DNA of 64,000 bases from Dyadobacter chenhuakuii (lineage in GTDB: Bacteria; Bacteroidota; Bacteroidia; Cytophagales; Spirosomataceae), in NCBI RefSeq assembly GCF_023821985.2, contig NZ_CP098805.1, forward strand, positions 3,162,001-3,226,000, written 5' to 3'. The position numbers were made by a program, and so were the translations under genes. The notes under the pieces were generated by a model, which worked only from the letters and a program-made list of their open reading frames with translations, was not told the origin of the DNA and searched no databases. Positions 1 to 8,798 of this stretch are shown here, piece after piece; position 1 is the stretch's first letter; every line of letters begins with the position of its first letter.

Positions 1-25
1 ATATCGGTTCATGAATGGTCCGCGA

Positions 26-60
26 TTTGTAAATACTTATCGGTGAAAGTAGTAGTTTTG
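26..60 (+). promoter_or_regulatory. Bacteroidota-type promoter for the HAD gene
   Basis: A TTTG at 26-29 is followed after 23 bases by TAGTTTTG at 53-60, which fits the Bacteroidota consensus TTTG / TAnnTTTG. The start codon of the next gene lies at 92, giving a short leader of about 25 bases. The spacing is at the long end of the range known for this sigma factor. Confidence 0.5.
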
Positions 61-91
61 AATAGTTTTAAAAAAACAGACCCACTTAATA

Positions 92-766
92 ATGATTAAA
101 GCTGCCATATTTGACATGGACGGATTGCTGATAGATTCCGAGCCAATCTGGACAGATGCTGCCCGTAAGGTAATGCAAAGAGTAAATTTCACGATTTCCG
201 ACGCGCTGAAAAATCAGACAACCGGCCTTTCTATCAAACTTTTTCTTGAATATTGTCACAAAATCCAGCCCTGGAACACACCTTCTTTCGAGGAATTGGA
301 ACGGGAGATACTGGAATATGCCCATGAAAATATCCTGGCTCACGCGGTGGCTATGCCAGGCGCAATTGATTTGGTAAAAAACCTGAAAGCGCAGGGTTTG
401 AAACTAGCCGTAGCTTCGGCTTCGCATATGGACCTTATCGAGGGCGTGCTAAAAAGGCTCGAAATTATTGATTACTTTGACACCTGGCATTCTGGCGAGC
501 TCGAAGAATTCACAAAACCTCATCCGGCGGTTTACCTGACAACGGCGGCTAAACTGGGATTACGCCCTGACGAATGCATTGCTTTTGAAGATTCGCATGC
601 AGGTCTCCGATCTGCCCACGCGGCAGGAATGATCACGATTTCGGTGCCCGCGATGGAAGTTTTTGACGATGCCAAGTTTGATATGGCACATTATAAGATC
701 AATTCCCTTGAAAAATATATATTGAGCGAAATGTCCGGCGTGCCGCAAAGCGCGATTGAAAATTAA
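92..766 (+). CDS. HAD-superfamily sugar phosphatase / phosphomutase-like hydrolase
   Basis: This 224-residue protein is a cytoplasmic HAD hydrolase of the beta-phosphoglucomutase/hexitol-phosphatase branch. The catalytic loop DMDGLLIDSEPIW starts at residue 8, with Asp8 as nucleophile and Asp10 as acid/base. The helical cap follows at about 20-85. Motif II (ASAS, 108-111), motif III Lys142 (TKPHP) and the acidic motif IV (FEDSHAG, 165-171) are all present, so the enzyme should be active. The DSEPIW loop is typical of the YniC/HxpB 2-deoxyglucose-6-phosphatase type, but the substrate cannot be fixed from sequence. It lies 27 bases before a histidine kinase on the same strand, so co-transcription is possible, although no functional link is evident. 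Confidence 0.9.
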   Translation: MIKAAIFDMDGLLIDSEPIWTDAARKVMQRVNFTISDALKNQTTGLSIKLFLEYCHKIQPWNTPSFEELEREILEYAHENILAHAVAMPGAIDLVKNLKAQGLKLAVASASHMDLIEGVLKRLEIIDYFDTWHSGELEEFTKPHPAVYLTTAAKLGLRPDECIAFEDSHAGLRSAHAAGMITISVPAMEVFDDAKFDMAHYKINSLEKYILSEMSGVPQSAIEN

Positions 767-793
767 AACCCAAATCTTCTATCTCATTTATTA

Positions 794-2134
794 ATGATCG
801 GATTAAGACATTTCAGCATTGTGATCATGATCCGGATAGTGGTCATTATCCTGAGCGTCATCGCGGTTGCCTGGCTAGCGTCCAAGCACACGAACGAGGT
901 GCTGGTATATGTGCTTGGGACCATTTTCATCTTTGTCCAGGGATCATTATTGTATCAGTATGTTACCAATGTCAACCGCAAGCTGACTTACTTCCTCGAA
1001 TCGGTCCGCTATTCTGATTTTACGATCAATTTCCGTTCGGACAATAAGATGGGCCGGACATTCAAGGAACTCAACCAGCAGTTCAATGAAGTGCTTCACG
1101 CATTCCGGCAGGCGCGGGCTGAAAAAGAGGCTAACCTGCAATATCTGAACACGATTGTGCAACATATCGGGACCGGGCTGATCACCTTTGACAGCAACGG
1201 ACAGGTTAACCTCATTAATAATGCTGCTTTGCGTATGCTGGGAATTTACCGGCTGCATCAGCTGAGCGAGCTTAAAGACAAGCATCCAAGACTGTATGAA
1301 CTACTTTCTACACTCGACAGCGGCGTACGCGAGCTTTACCGGACGCCTTCGGACCAGCCGCTTGCCTTGCAGGGTGCTGCGATCCAGCTCCGGGGAATGT
1401 GGGTCAGGATCGTGGTTTTACAGAATATCCAAACGGAACTTCAACAGCAGGAAGTAGAATCGTGGCAAAACCTGACGCGCGTTTTAAGGCACGAGATCAT
1501 GAACTCGATGACACCGATCGTGTCGCTCGTCGGTACAATGCGACTGATTGTAAATGAGGACATTGAGAAGTCAACCAGCGATCAGGAGGCAGTAAATGAC
1601 TTGAAAGAGGCATTGCATACGCTTGAAAAACGCAGTAAGGGCATGATGCAATTTGTGAATGCTTACCGCGATTTTACCACATTACCAAAGCCGGTGTTTG
1701 CTAATCTTAGCGTTGCGGAGTTGTTTCAGGAAGTAATCCAATTATTACAAACGGACCTTACCGGCTCAGGGGTTTTATGGAAGATTTCTGTCAAACCTGA
1801 AACGCTTACCGTAAAGGCCGACGCCAGCCAGATCCAGCAAGTGCTGATTAACCTGGTGAAAAACGCCTCCGAAGCATTCTCAACCCAAACAAACAGACTG
1901 ATCACATTGAGCGCATATCAGTCTGACAGCGTGACCATTATCGATGTTGAAGACAATGGTGACGGCATTGAACCTGAGGCAATTGAGAATATTTTTATCC
2001 CTTTTTACACCACCAAAAAAACCGGTTCCGGAATCGGTCTCAGCCTCTCGCGACAGATCTTACAACAGCACAATGGTCAGCTGAATGTTTCCTCGGAAGT
2101 AGGAAAAGGAACCGTTTTTACCTTAATTATTTAG
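794..2134 (+). CDS. PAS-containing sensor histidine kinase (orphan)
   Basis: This 446-residue membrane histidine kinase has two N-terminal hydrophobic segments (about 8-30 and 35-57), a short linker, a PAS-like region (about 115-210) and a complete kinase core. The phospho-acceptor is His233 in LRHEIMNSMTP. The N box has Asn357 (INLVKNASEAF), the G1 box reads VEDNGDGI (385-392), followed by FIPFYTTK and GSGIGLSLSR. The H-box resembles the NtrY/NtrB-like group that often pairs with NtrC-type regulators, but no response regulator is adjacent, so its partner is unknown. The almost absent periplasmic loop suggests that it senses a membrane or cytoplasmic signal. Its last 4 bases overlap the end of the convergent permease gene. 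Confidence 0.88.
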   Translation: MIGLRHFSIVIMIRIVVIILSVIAVAWLASKHTNEVLVYVLGTIFIFVQGSLLYQYVTNVNRKLTYFLESVRYSDFTINFRSDNKMGRTFKELNQQFNEVLHAFRQARAEKEANLQYLNTIVQHIGTGLITFDSNGQVNLINNAALRMLGIYRLHQLSELKDKHPRLYELLSTLDSGVRELYRTPSDQPLALQGAAIQLRGMWVRIVVLQNIQTELQQQEVESWQNLTRVLRHEIMNSMTPIVSLVGTMRLIVNEDIEKSTSDQEAVNDLKEALHTLEKRSKGMMQFVNAYRDFTTLPKPVFANLSVAELFQEVIQLLQTDLTGSGVLWKISVKPETLTVKADASQIQQVLINLVKNASEAFSTQTNRLITLSAYQSDSVTIIDVEDNGDGIEPEAIENIFIPFYTTKKTGSGIGLSLSRQILQQHNGQLNVSSEVGKGTVFTLII

Positions 2135-3816
2135 GCCAGTTTGCTCTTCCTGTAACCGTAGCTGAAATAGATCACAAGCCCGATCGCCAGCCAGATCACA
2201 AAGATCAGCCAGTTTGAAGATCCCAGTTCGGTCATCAGATAAAGGTTTGTCAGAATGCCCGCAACAGGTAAAACCGAGAAGTTATATTTGTAGCCCATTA
2301 CAGCCAGAATGCACCATGTGATCCAGAAAATGATTGTTAGGAGCTTATGCTCGACGATTTCCATCGCAGACATTGCTTTCCATTCATCAATCACACTTTG
2401 TCCGTAAATAGTAATTCCCGCAATGGCCAGGATCAGTGCTAAACCGATCAAATACTTCCCGTTCAGGTAAGGAACGCGGAATTTGGATTGTGCTGAAATG
2501 CCCGTATGATCCAAATAAAGAACGCCGCCGCAAACGAGGATGAATGCAAAAAACGTCCCTACGCTGGTCAGATCCACAAAGAAATCCATCTTAAAAAACA
2601 ATGCAGGAATGCCGACCACAAAGCCCGTAACAATGGTTGCGAACGATGGCGTCTGGTATTTGGGATGGATTTTCGAGAATTTTTTCCAAAGCAAACCGTC
2701 GCGGCTCATCGTCATCCAGATACGCGGCTGTCCAAGCTGATAAACCAGCAAAGCGCTCGTAATAGCAATTACGGAGCTCACGGAAATAACGCCGGCCATG
2801 AAATCAAGGCCATTTTTCTCGAAAACAAATGCCAGCGGATCGCTCACTTTCAGTTCTGTATAATTGACCATCCCGGTAAGCACCAGCGTGATGAGCACAT
2901 ATAAGACCGTACAGATAATAAGGCAGTAAATCATGGCTTTGGGCATATCGCGCTGCGGATTTTTACATTCCTCGGCGGTTGTTGATATAGAATCAAAACC
3001 AATGAATGCGAAGAAAACGGAGGCAACTCCGCCCATAACGCCCTTGATGCCATTGGGTGCGAATGGTGACCAGTTTTCGGGTTTTACATAAAATGCACCG
3101 GCTAAAATTACCAGCAGAACAACCCCGATCTTTAAAACCACCATAATGTTGCTGGCAGTCCTGGATTCGCGTATACCAATGTAAACCAGCGCGGTAATGA
3201 GCAATGTAACAAGCCCGGCGGGCAGATTGAGCATAATGTGCAGGTCACCAATGACGGGAGATGTTTCGTAGGCGGCAGCCGCAAATCGCTCATAGGTGCT
3301 CATTTCCGCTGCTGCGGCGCTGTGTAATTTTGCAAAGGCATCGGAAGCCGTTTCATAGTTGACAGTAAGCCACCCCGGCAGCACTATCCCGAAACCTTTG
3401 AGCATCCCCGTAAAGTATTCCGACCAGGAAATGGCGACGACCATATTCGAAACAGCATATTCGAGAATCAATGACCAGCCTATGATCCACGCAAACAATT
3501 CCCCGAAGGCAACATAGGCATACGTGTACGCACTACCGGATACCGGCACTGTGCTCGCAAACTGCGCATAGGACAATGCCGTGAAAACACACGCAATGGC
3601 CGTAAAGACAAATAACAGTGAGACTGCGGGCCCGCCATTATAACTCGCAACGCCTATCGTACTAAAAATCCCAGCCCCAACAATCGCCGCGATGCCCAGG
3701 GAAACCAGGTCCCTTACGCCGAGGATCTTGGCTAGTCCGCCGTTTTCAGCTGAGTCGGCGTCCCTGAGTATTTGGCTAACTGTTTTTTTACGAAAGAGAG
3801 AAGAACTTTGTTTCAT
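2131..3816 (-). CDS. APC-superfamily amino acid permease (cationic amino acid transporter type)
   Basis: This polytopic inner-membrane transporter has 561 residues when started at the ATG at 3816; an upstream TTG at 3834 would add six residues. The first membrane helix carries the APC substrate-binding signature GAGIFSTIGV. The TAEECKNPQRDMPKAM segment after a central helix is typical of YfnA/CAT-like amino acid permeases. A hydrophilic stretch of about 45 residues between early helices, rich in Ala and Glu, is longer than in Bacillus homologues. Substrate is probably a neutral or cationic amino acid by family knowledge, but this cannot be resolved here. It is transcribed divergently from the secreted phosphodiesterase-like gene and no operon partner is seen. 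Confidence 0.88.
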   Translation of the reverse strand: MKQSSSLFRKKTVSQILRDADSAENGGLAKILGVRDLVSLGIAAIVGAGIFSTIGVASYNGGPAVSLLFVFTAIACVFTALSYAQFASTVPVSGSAYTYAYVAFGELFAWIIGWSLILEYAVSNMVVAISWSEYFTGMLKGFGIVLPGWLTVNYETASDAFAKLHSAAAAEMSTYERFAAAAYETSPVIGDLHIMLNLPAGLVTLLITALVYIGIRESRTASNIMVVLKIGVVLLVILAGAFYVKPENWSPFAPNGIKGVMGGVASVFFAFIGFDSISTTAEECKNPQRDMPKAMIYCLIICTVLYVLITLVLTGMVNYTELKVSDPLAFVFEKNGLDFMAGVISVSSVIAITSALLVYQLGQPRIWMTMSRDGLLWKKFSKIHPKYQTPSFATIVTGFVVGIPALFFKMDFFVDLTSVGTFFAFILVCGGVLYLDHTGISAQSKFRVPYLNGKYLIGLALILAIAGITIYGQSVIDEWKAMSAMEIVEHKLLTIIFWITWCILAVMGYKYNFSVLPVAGILTNLYLMTELGSSNWLIFVIWLAIGLVIYFSYGYRKSKLA

Positions 3817-3971
3817 GCAAGCGCTGATTGGCAATGTCTTGTTGTGTTAATAAGTCGGCTAAAATAATGATATTCTCAACGCATCCTGCCAACGGTTGAA
3901 ATTTTGTTCAATAAAATGCAGGTTTCCAGTAGAAAATTCGCCGGCATGAAATCAAACGCCAAAACAATGTG

Positions 3972-3998
3972 TTTGTGACTATAAATTACCTAATTTTC
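3972..3998 (+). promoter_or_regulatory. Possible promoter for the phosphodiesterase-like gene
   Basis: TTTG at 3972-3975, a 15-base spacer and TAATTTTC at 3991-3998, one base off the TAnnTTTG consensus. It sits 24 bases before the ATG at 4023 and would exclude the in-frame GTG at 3969. The spacer is short for this promoter class. Confidence 0.3.
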
Positions 3999-4022
3999 GG
4001 ACTAGCAACCCCACCACATTCC

Positions 4023-4808
4023 ATGAAAAAAATCGTTACGCTACTTGTACTCATTCTGCTTTGTGCCAGGATGTTGGACGCTCAGGACATTAAAGCTTAC
4101 ACCACAGCGCAGGCGCATTCCCACAATGATTACGAACGGAGAGGCGCATTTTATGATGCGATCGATCAGCAGTTCGGCTCGATTGAAGCGGACTTATTTT
4201 TGGTAAATGATACGCTCTTCGTGGCGCATAATCTCAAAGACATTCATCCCAAAAGAACATTAAACACGCTTTACATTCAGCCTATATTGACTAAAATAGA
4301 AAAGAATGGCGGCAGCATTTATCCGCAAAAAGACGTTCCCCTTCAATTTCTGATCGATTTGAAAACCGGCGCTACGGAAACGCTGGCTGCACTGGTCAAA
4401 GAACTGGAACCGCATAAGCACATTTTAGCGCCTGACGGCAACCTCACAATTGTGGCCAGCGGCAACACGCCCGATCCCGCCAATTTTAACAAATACCCCG
4501 ATTTCATATTTTTTGATGGCCGTCCTGAGATCACCTACACGCCGGAGCAGCTCAAACGCATTGGCCTGATCAGTCAGGGATTTGCGAAATATTCAAAATG
4601 GAACGGAGAAGGCCCATTACCGGAAAAAGACAAGAAAGCGATTCAGAAAGTGATTAAGCAAACGCACGATCTTGGAAAAAAAATGCGGCTGTGGGCAACA
4701 CCCGACAACATTAATTCATGGAAAATCATGATGACTTTGGGTGTTGATTACCTTAATACTGATAAAGTGAAAGAAATGGGAGATTACCTCAGAACTGCAC
4801 CGCGCTGA
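4023..4808 (+). CDS. Secreted PI-PLC / glycerophosphodiesterase-like protein
   Basis: The ATG at 4023 is preferred over the in-frame GTG at 3969 because it starts directly with a signal peptide (MKKIVTLLVLILLCARMLDA, cleavage before QD). The mature 240-residue domain has the TIM-barrel phosphodiesterase layout: AHSHNDY with the first catalytic His, EADLFL with acidic metal ligands, VAHN with the second His, and a C-terminal LWATPDN...LGVDYLNTDK segment resembling GDPD-family strands. The expected reaction is hydrolysis of a phosphodiester head group in the periplasm or outside the cell. The next gene on the same strand, 109 bases on, is an ethanolamine-type permease, which suggests a link to phospholipid head-group use (inference). 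The substrate is unproven. Confidence 0.8.
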   Translation: MKKIVTLLVLILLCARMLDAQDIKAYTTAQAHSHNDYERRGAFYDAIDQQFGSIEADLFLVNDTLFVAHNLKDIHPKRTLNTLYIQPILTKIEKNGGSIYPQKDVPLQFLIDLKTGATETLAALVKELEPHKHILAPDGNLTIVASGNTPDPANFNKYPDFIFFDGRPEITYTPEQLKRIGLISQGFAKYSKWNGEGPLPEKDKKAIQKVIKQTHDLGKKMRLWATPDNINSWKIMMTLGVDYLNTDKVKEMGDYLRTAPR

Positions 4809-4917
4809 CATTTCAAAATAAAATTTAGGCAACTTTACAATATTCAATCGTATTGAATGGCGTTCGGGGAGTTATAGGTTATATTGTATTGTTTTCTAAC
4901 CTACCAACCTTTCCTGC

Positions 4918-6252
4918 ATGTCATCAGATCAAAACGCTGCGCTTAAAAAAGTTTTAAAACCAATACATCTCTGGGCCATTGCCGTCGGGCTGGTTATTTC
5001 GGGTGAATATTTTGGCTGGAACTATGGCTGGGGCGTTTCAGGCACAGTGGGTTTTCTGATCGCAACCCTGGTAGTGACGCTAATGTACGTCACATTCATT
5101 TTCAGTTTTACCGAACTGACCACTTCCATCCCGCAAGCTGGCGGGCCTTTTTCATATTCACAAAGGGCTTTTGGATGGCTGGGCGGCCTAGTCGCGGGTT
5201 ACGCCACCCTCGTGGAATTCCTGGTAACGCCGCCTGCTATTGCGTTCGCGCTGGGAAGTTATACGCATTTCCTTTATCCGTCACTTGAAGTGCTGGACGT
5301 TGCTTTTGCGTGTTATGTGATTTTTATTCTGATTAATTTACTTGGAATCAAAGAGTCGGCCATGTTTTCCCTCGTGGTAACATTGCTTGCTGTGGGCGAG
5401 CTGCTGATATACATTGGCATCGTAGCGCCCCATTTCTCTTACGAAACCTTTGTTACCGAGCCGATGCCATTCGGGTGGCCGGGCGTTTTTGCTGCGTTGC
5501 CGTTTGCCATCTGGTTTTATCTTGCCATTGAAGGCGTAGCGATGGTGGCCGAAGAGGTGGAGGATCCCAAACGGACCATTTCACGCGGCTACATTTATGG
5601 GATACTCACATTGGTTGTGCTGGCGCTTTCAGTAATGATATTCACCGGCGGCGTCGCGCACTGGCGGCTGCTCAGCGAGATCGACTATCCGCTTCCCGCT
5701 GCGCTAGGTATCGTGCTGGGACGCGACAGTGCGCTTACACAGCTTTTTGCCAGTCTGGGACTATTCGGGCTGATCGCGTCTTTTCACGGGACAATCATCG
5801 GTTACTCACGGCAAATCTTTGCATTGGCCAGGGCGGGCTTGTTGCCGTCATTTTTAGGAAATGTCAATGCCAGGTTCCAGACCCCACACTGGGCTTTGAT
5901 CGCGGGCGGCCTCGCCGGCTGCGTTGCGCTGAAACTCGGAACCACGGACCAGGTGATTATTCTGGCCGCATTGGGAGCCGTTGTGATGTACATTATCAGC
6001 ATGGCCGCACTTTTTGCACTTCGCCGCAAAGAACCCGGACTTGAACGCCCTTTCACAGTGCCGGCTTACCCCTATTTTCCATTGATCGCACTTGTTCTAT
6101 CCATCGTGTGCCTTATCGCGATCGTTTATTACAATGTTCTGCTGAGCCTATGGTTTTTTGCGGGATTGATATTAGTGACCATTCTGTATATGGCAACCGG
6201 CAGGCATAAGGTGGTCGAAAACGGCATGGCGGGAACCGAACATTTAAAATAA
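4918..6252 (+). CDS. eat: Ethanolamine permease (APC superfamily)
   Basis: This 444-residue polytopic inner-membrane protein has N-terminal features of the ethanolamine permease family: HLWAIAVGLVISGEYFGWN and then the PQAGGPFSYSQRAFG helix. The motif EGVAMVAEEVEDPKRTISRG follows helix 6, as in amino acid permeases of the APC group. Length matches the family (about 440-480). It would import ethanolamine or a close amine. No ethanolamine ammonia-lyase or microcompartment genes are present in the window, so assimilation must be encoded elsewhere, or the substrate is a related amino compound. It follows a secreted phosphodiesterase-like protein that could release such head groups. Confidence 0.82.
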   Translation: MSSDQNAALKKVLKPIHLWAIAVGLVISGEYFGWNYGWGVSGTVGFLIATLVVTLMYVTFIFSFTELTTSIPQAGGPFSYSQRAFGWLGGLVAGYATLVEFLVTPPAIAFALGSYTHFLYPSLEVLDVAFACYVIFILINLLGIKESAMFSLVVTLLAVGELLIYIGIVAPHFSYETFVTEPMPFGWPGVFAALPFAIWFYLAIEGVAMVAEEVEDPKRTISRGYIYGILTLVVLALSVMIFTGGVAHWRLLSEIDYPLPAALGIVLGRDSALTQLFASLGLFGLIASFHGTIIGYSRQIFALARAGLLPSFLGNVNARFQTPHWALIAGGLAGCVALKLGTTDQVIILAALGAVVMYIISMAALFALRRKEPGLERPFTVPAYPYFPLIALVLSIVCLIAIVYYNVLLSLWFFAGLILVTILYMATGRHKVVENGMAGTEHLK

Positions 6253-6445
6253 AAATCTTCGTTTAGCATCTACCGGTTACTAAATAGTTTCATCAAAATG
6301 GTCGCAACGCTTAACTAATTCGTATATTAAACTGGAATTCTTACTCAACGGTTATCTCAAATTTGAAACATCATAAAAACATTAACATTGCCCTTGCGCT
6401 AAAGCCCTGATTTTTAAAGCGCGGGTCTCCATTTTATAGTCAAGA

Positions 6446-7180
6446 ATGAACATTTTAATTGTTGAGGACGATCTGGTTGTTGCAAAACATCTTCAATATC
6501 TTCTTAATGGCTTCGGTTATGAGGCGAATGACGTTGCAACAGACTACAATTCGGCCGTCGAGCTGCTGAATACCAAAGTTTTTCATCTTGCGGTTCTCGA
6601 TATCAGTATCAATGGTTACCAAACCGGGATCGATCTTGCGCATTACATCCGGGAAAATTTTAAAATCCCGTTTCTGTTCCTTTCAAGTCATGAAGACATT
6701 GCGATTGTAAACGCCGCTTTGCAGGCTTCCCCGCACGCATTTCTTCAAAAGCCCTGTCAAAAAATCACTGTTTACACGGCAGTAAAGCTGGCTTTGAAGA
6801 ACTATCGCCTTGCGGCCTTGGCAGGTGAATCCAACGAGGAAGAAAAGCAGGATTCTACGGTCATTAAGGATGCGCTTTTCATCAAGGAGAAGCACATGTT
6901 TACCAAAATCCTGCTTGCAGACATCCTATATATCCGCAGCGACGACAATTATCTCGAATTGCATACCAAGAAAAAGAAATATACGATCCGGGAAACATTG
7001 AAAAATATGCTGCAGCAATTGCCTGCAAATTACTTCTTTAGGGTTCATAAGTCGTTTATTATCAACCTCAATGCCATTACATCCATCAATTACATTCATG
7101 TAATGATCAATGACATCGAGATCCCGATCACGAACGATAACAGGAACGAGCTGCTGAGCCGCGTGAAGACATTCTCATGA
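6446..7180 (+). CDS. LytTR-family response regulator
   Basis: This 244-residue cytoplasmic regulator has an N-terminal receiver domain (1-120) with the acidic pocket EDD at 7-9, phospho-acceptor Asp52 (VLDISING), Ser/Thr switch LSS and Lys at QKPC. The C-terminal LytTR DNA-binding domain (about 145-242) shows the typical pattern ILYIRSDDNYLELHT and FRVHKSFIINLNAI. Such regulators normally pair with a LytS/YehU-like or two-component kinase, but none is adjacent. A ~190-base AT-rich region precedes the gene and a ~420-base hairpin-rich gap follows, so it is probably monocistronic. Target genes cannot be inferred. Confidence 0.9.
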   Translation: MNILIVEDDLVVAKHLQYLLNGFGYEANDVATDYNSAVELLNTKVFHLAVLDISINGYQTGIDLAHYIRENFKIPFLFLSSHEDIAIVNAALQASPHAFLQKPCQKITVYTAVKLALKNYRLAALAGESNEEEKQDSTVIKDALFIKEKHMFTKILLADILYIRSDDNYLELHTKKKKYTIRETLKNMLQQLPANYFFRVHKSFIINLNAITSINYIHVMINDIEIPITNDNRNELLSRVKTFS

Positions 7181-7304
7181 TTTCCGACTTTTACCCCGGA
7201 AAATGACTGCTTCACCCCATTATTTTGCCTGCAAGCTCACTACGAATTATTATTACACCACGTAAGAACCCTCTTCTATTTTTACTATTAGTAGTTACCA
7301 GCAG

Positions 7305-7344
7305 CCTGAACTTCAACCTTTAATAAAAAAATTTGAAGTTCAGG
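7305..7344. repeat. Inverted repeat CCTGAACTTCAA / TTGAAGTTCAGG
   Basis: Two perfectly complementary 12-base arms flank a 16-base A/T-rich loop. There is no T-run directly after either arm, so it is less like an intrinsic terminator and more like an RNA stem or a protein-binding site. Confidence 0.7.
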
Positions 7345-7482
7345 CATCCAATTGATTTACAAAAACGTAAATGGTGTAAACTGAGATTTTTCTGCATAGC
7401 ATCGACCATGATGCGCCGACATAACCTAAACTAAATTATTACCATTAGTTTTTTTTATTTTAATATCGTTGAGAATAATTAG

Positions 7483-7520
7483 ACATCCCCGGGAATACAT
7501 TCCCTGGGATGTTTTGTTTT
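7483..7520 (+). terminator. Intrinsic terminator-like hairpin
   Basis: Arms ACATCCC-GGGAA and TTCCC-GGGATGT pair with one central mismatch around the loop TACA, followed by TTTTGTTTT. It lies 300 bases after the LytTR gene and 83 bases before the DinB gene. Confidence 0.65.
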
Positions 7521-7602
7521 AATCTTATTTTAATGCGTGGAATAATATTTTAGGAGGATTTTTCAAAGGTCCTATTCCTAATTTTTAACTCCGCTTTTCA
7601 AT

Positions 7603-8091
7603 ATGCTCATCCAGGCAGTACGACACACTTTGGACGAAATCGATCATTTTCTCAGTCAAGTTTCAGCCGATCAGTACAATTATCCTTGCCCCCAACTCAG
7701 CGGTTCTACGATCGGGCAGCATACCAGGCACATTATCGAGCTGTTTGAATGCCTGATCAATCAATATGACGAGGGCACGATCAATTACGACAACCGTTGC
7801 CGGAACCCGCTCACCGAAACTTTGCCGGATTACGCCAGGGAATGTGTAGAAAAAGTCAGGAAGTCGATCAATAAGCCGGATAAGCAGCTTATGTTGGCGC
7901 AACGGATCGCGGGTGAGCGCATTACACTTCAATCCAATTACCATCGGGAGTTGCTTTACAATCTCGAACATTGCATTCATCACCAGGCACTAATTAAAGT
8001 CGCTACCGTTGGCATGCGCGATTTGCAGGTTCACGAGAATTTTGGTGTAGCGCCTTCCACTATCGAATTCAAAAAGCAATGTGCACAGTAA
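7603..8091 (+). CDS. DinB-family putative metal-dependent protein
   Basis: This 162-residue protein belongs to the DinB/YfiT four-helix-bundle superfamily, which includes metal-binding thiol transferases. The metal ligands expected for the fold can be seen: His in GQHTRHIIELF near residue 45 and the paired His of EHCIHHQALIKV near residue 125-130. There is no signal peptide, so it is cytoplasmic. The 3' end overlaps the next gene by 13 bases, which indicates translational coupling in a run of four genes (DinB, NRDE, ATP-grasp, LysE-like). Actual chemistry is unknown; members act in detoxification or thiol metabolism. Confidence 0.8.
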   Translation: MLIQAVRHTLDEIDHFLSQVSADQYNYPCPQLSGSTIGQHTRHIIELFECLINQYDEGTINYDNRCRNPLTETLPDYARECVEKVRKSINKPDKQLMLAQRIAGERITLQSNYHRELLYNLEHCIHHQALIKVATVGMRDLQVHENFGVAPSTIEFKKQCAQ

Positions 8092-8780
8092 CATACATTT
8101 GGGCGAATGGCAGGGCAATCATTACGTCCAACCGCGACGAACACGTGAACCGTCCTGCTTCCCTATCGCCGCAGTCCTATATGGTGCACGGTAAGCGGCT
8201 GATTTTTCCGAAAGATCCGCAAGCAGGCGGGACCTGGTTTGTCACGGACGAGGCTGCCAATGTGGGCGTTTTGCTCAATGGCGCAGCAGTGCGGCACATT
8301 TCAAGAGGCAGTTACGTAAAAAGCCGGGGGCTGGTTTTGCTCGATATCATTGCCGGATCTTCGCCTATCGAAACATGGCATGCTTATAATCTGACCGGTA
8401 TAGAGCCATTTACCATCATCTTGATGCAACAGGGAAAGCTGTATCAGCTTCGCTGGGATTTTATACAAAAAGAGACCCTTGTACTCGATGCGACTGAAAA
8501 TCATATCTGGTCATCCTCAACACTTTATTCAAAAGAAATTCAAGAAGAAAGGAAAGAATGGCTGGCCGCGTTCGTGGCCGGTAAGGAGGACATTGATGCC
8601 GAGGATATGAAGTATTTTCATATGTACGCGGGCAATGGAAATGAAAAAAACGGATTGATCATCAACAGAAACGATATTATGAAAACGTTCAGCATTACGC
8701 AAACGGTCATTGAACAAAATAAAGCAGCGCTCTTTCATTACGATTTGCTGGAAGAAGCGTCATTTCCAACCCATTTGTAA
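8079..8780 (+). CDS. NRDE (TANGO2-like) family protein
   Basis: This 233-residue protein opens with MCTVTYIW and the family-defining SNRDEHVNRPA segment. The N-terminal Cys2 recalls Ntn-hydrolase-like processing in related folds. TANGO2/NRDE proteins have been linked in other organisms to heme and lipid metabolism, but no bacterial reaction is established. The ATG at 8079 lies inside the DinB gene (13-base overlap) and the next gene begins 18 bases after its stop, so the genes are almost certainly co-transcribed. No signal peptide is visible. Confidence 0.85.
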   Translation: MCTVTYIWANGRAIITSNRDEHVNRPASLSPQSYMVHGKRLIFPKDPQAGGTWFVTDEAANVGVLLNGAAVRHISRGSYVKSRGLVLLDIIAGSSPIETWHAYNLTGIEPFTIILMQQGKLYQLRWDFIQKETLVLDATENHIWSSSTLYSKEIQEERKEWLAAFVAGKEDIDAEDMKYFHMYAGNGNEKNGLIINRNDIMKTFSITQTVIEQNKAALFHYDLLEEASFPTHL

Positions 8781-8798
8781 TTATTTAACCGTTCTTTT

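Larger units (their letters stand above)
7181..7602. other. 422-base intergenic region with two strong hairpins
   Basis: No credible coding sequence is present. It contains a 12-bp perfect inverted repeat (7305-7316 with 7333-7344, 16-base loop) and a second near-perfect hairpin (7483-7512) followed by a T-rich run. It may be a long 3' UTR of the LytTR gene or an independent small RNA ending at the second hairpin. Confidence 0.6.
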
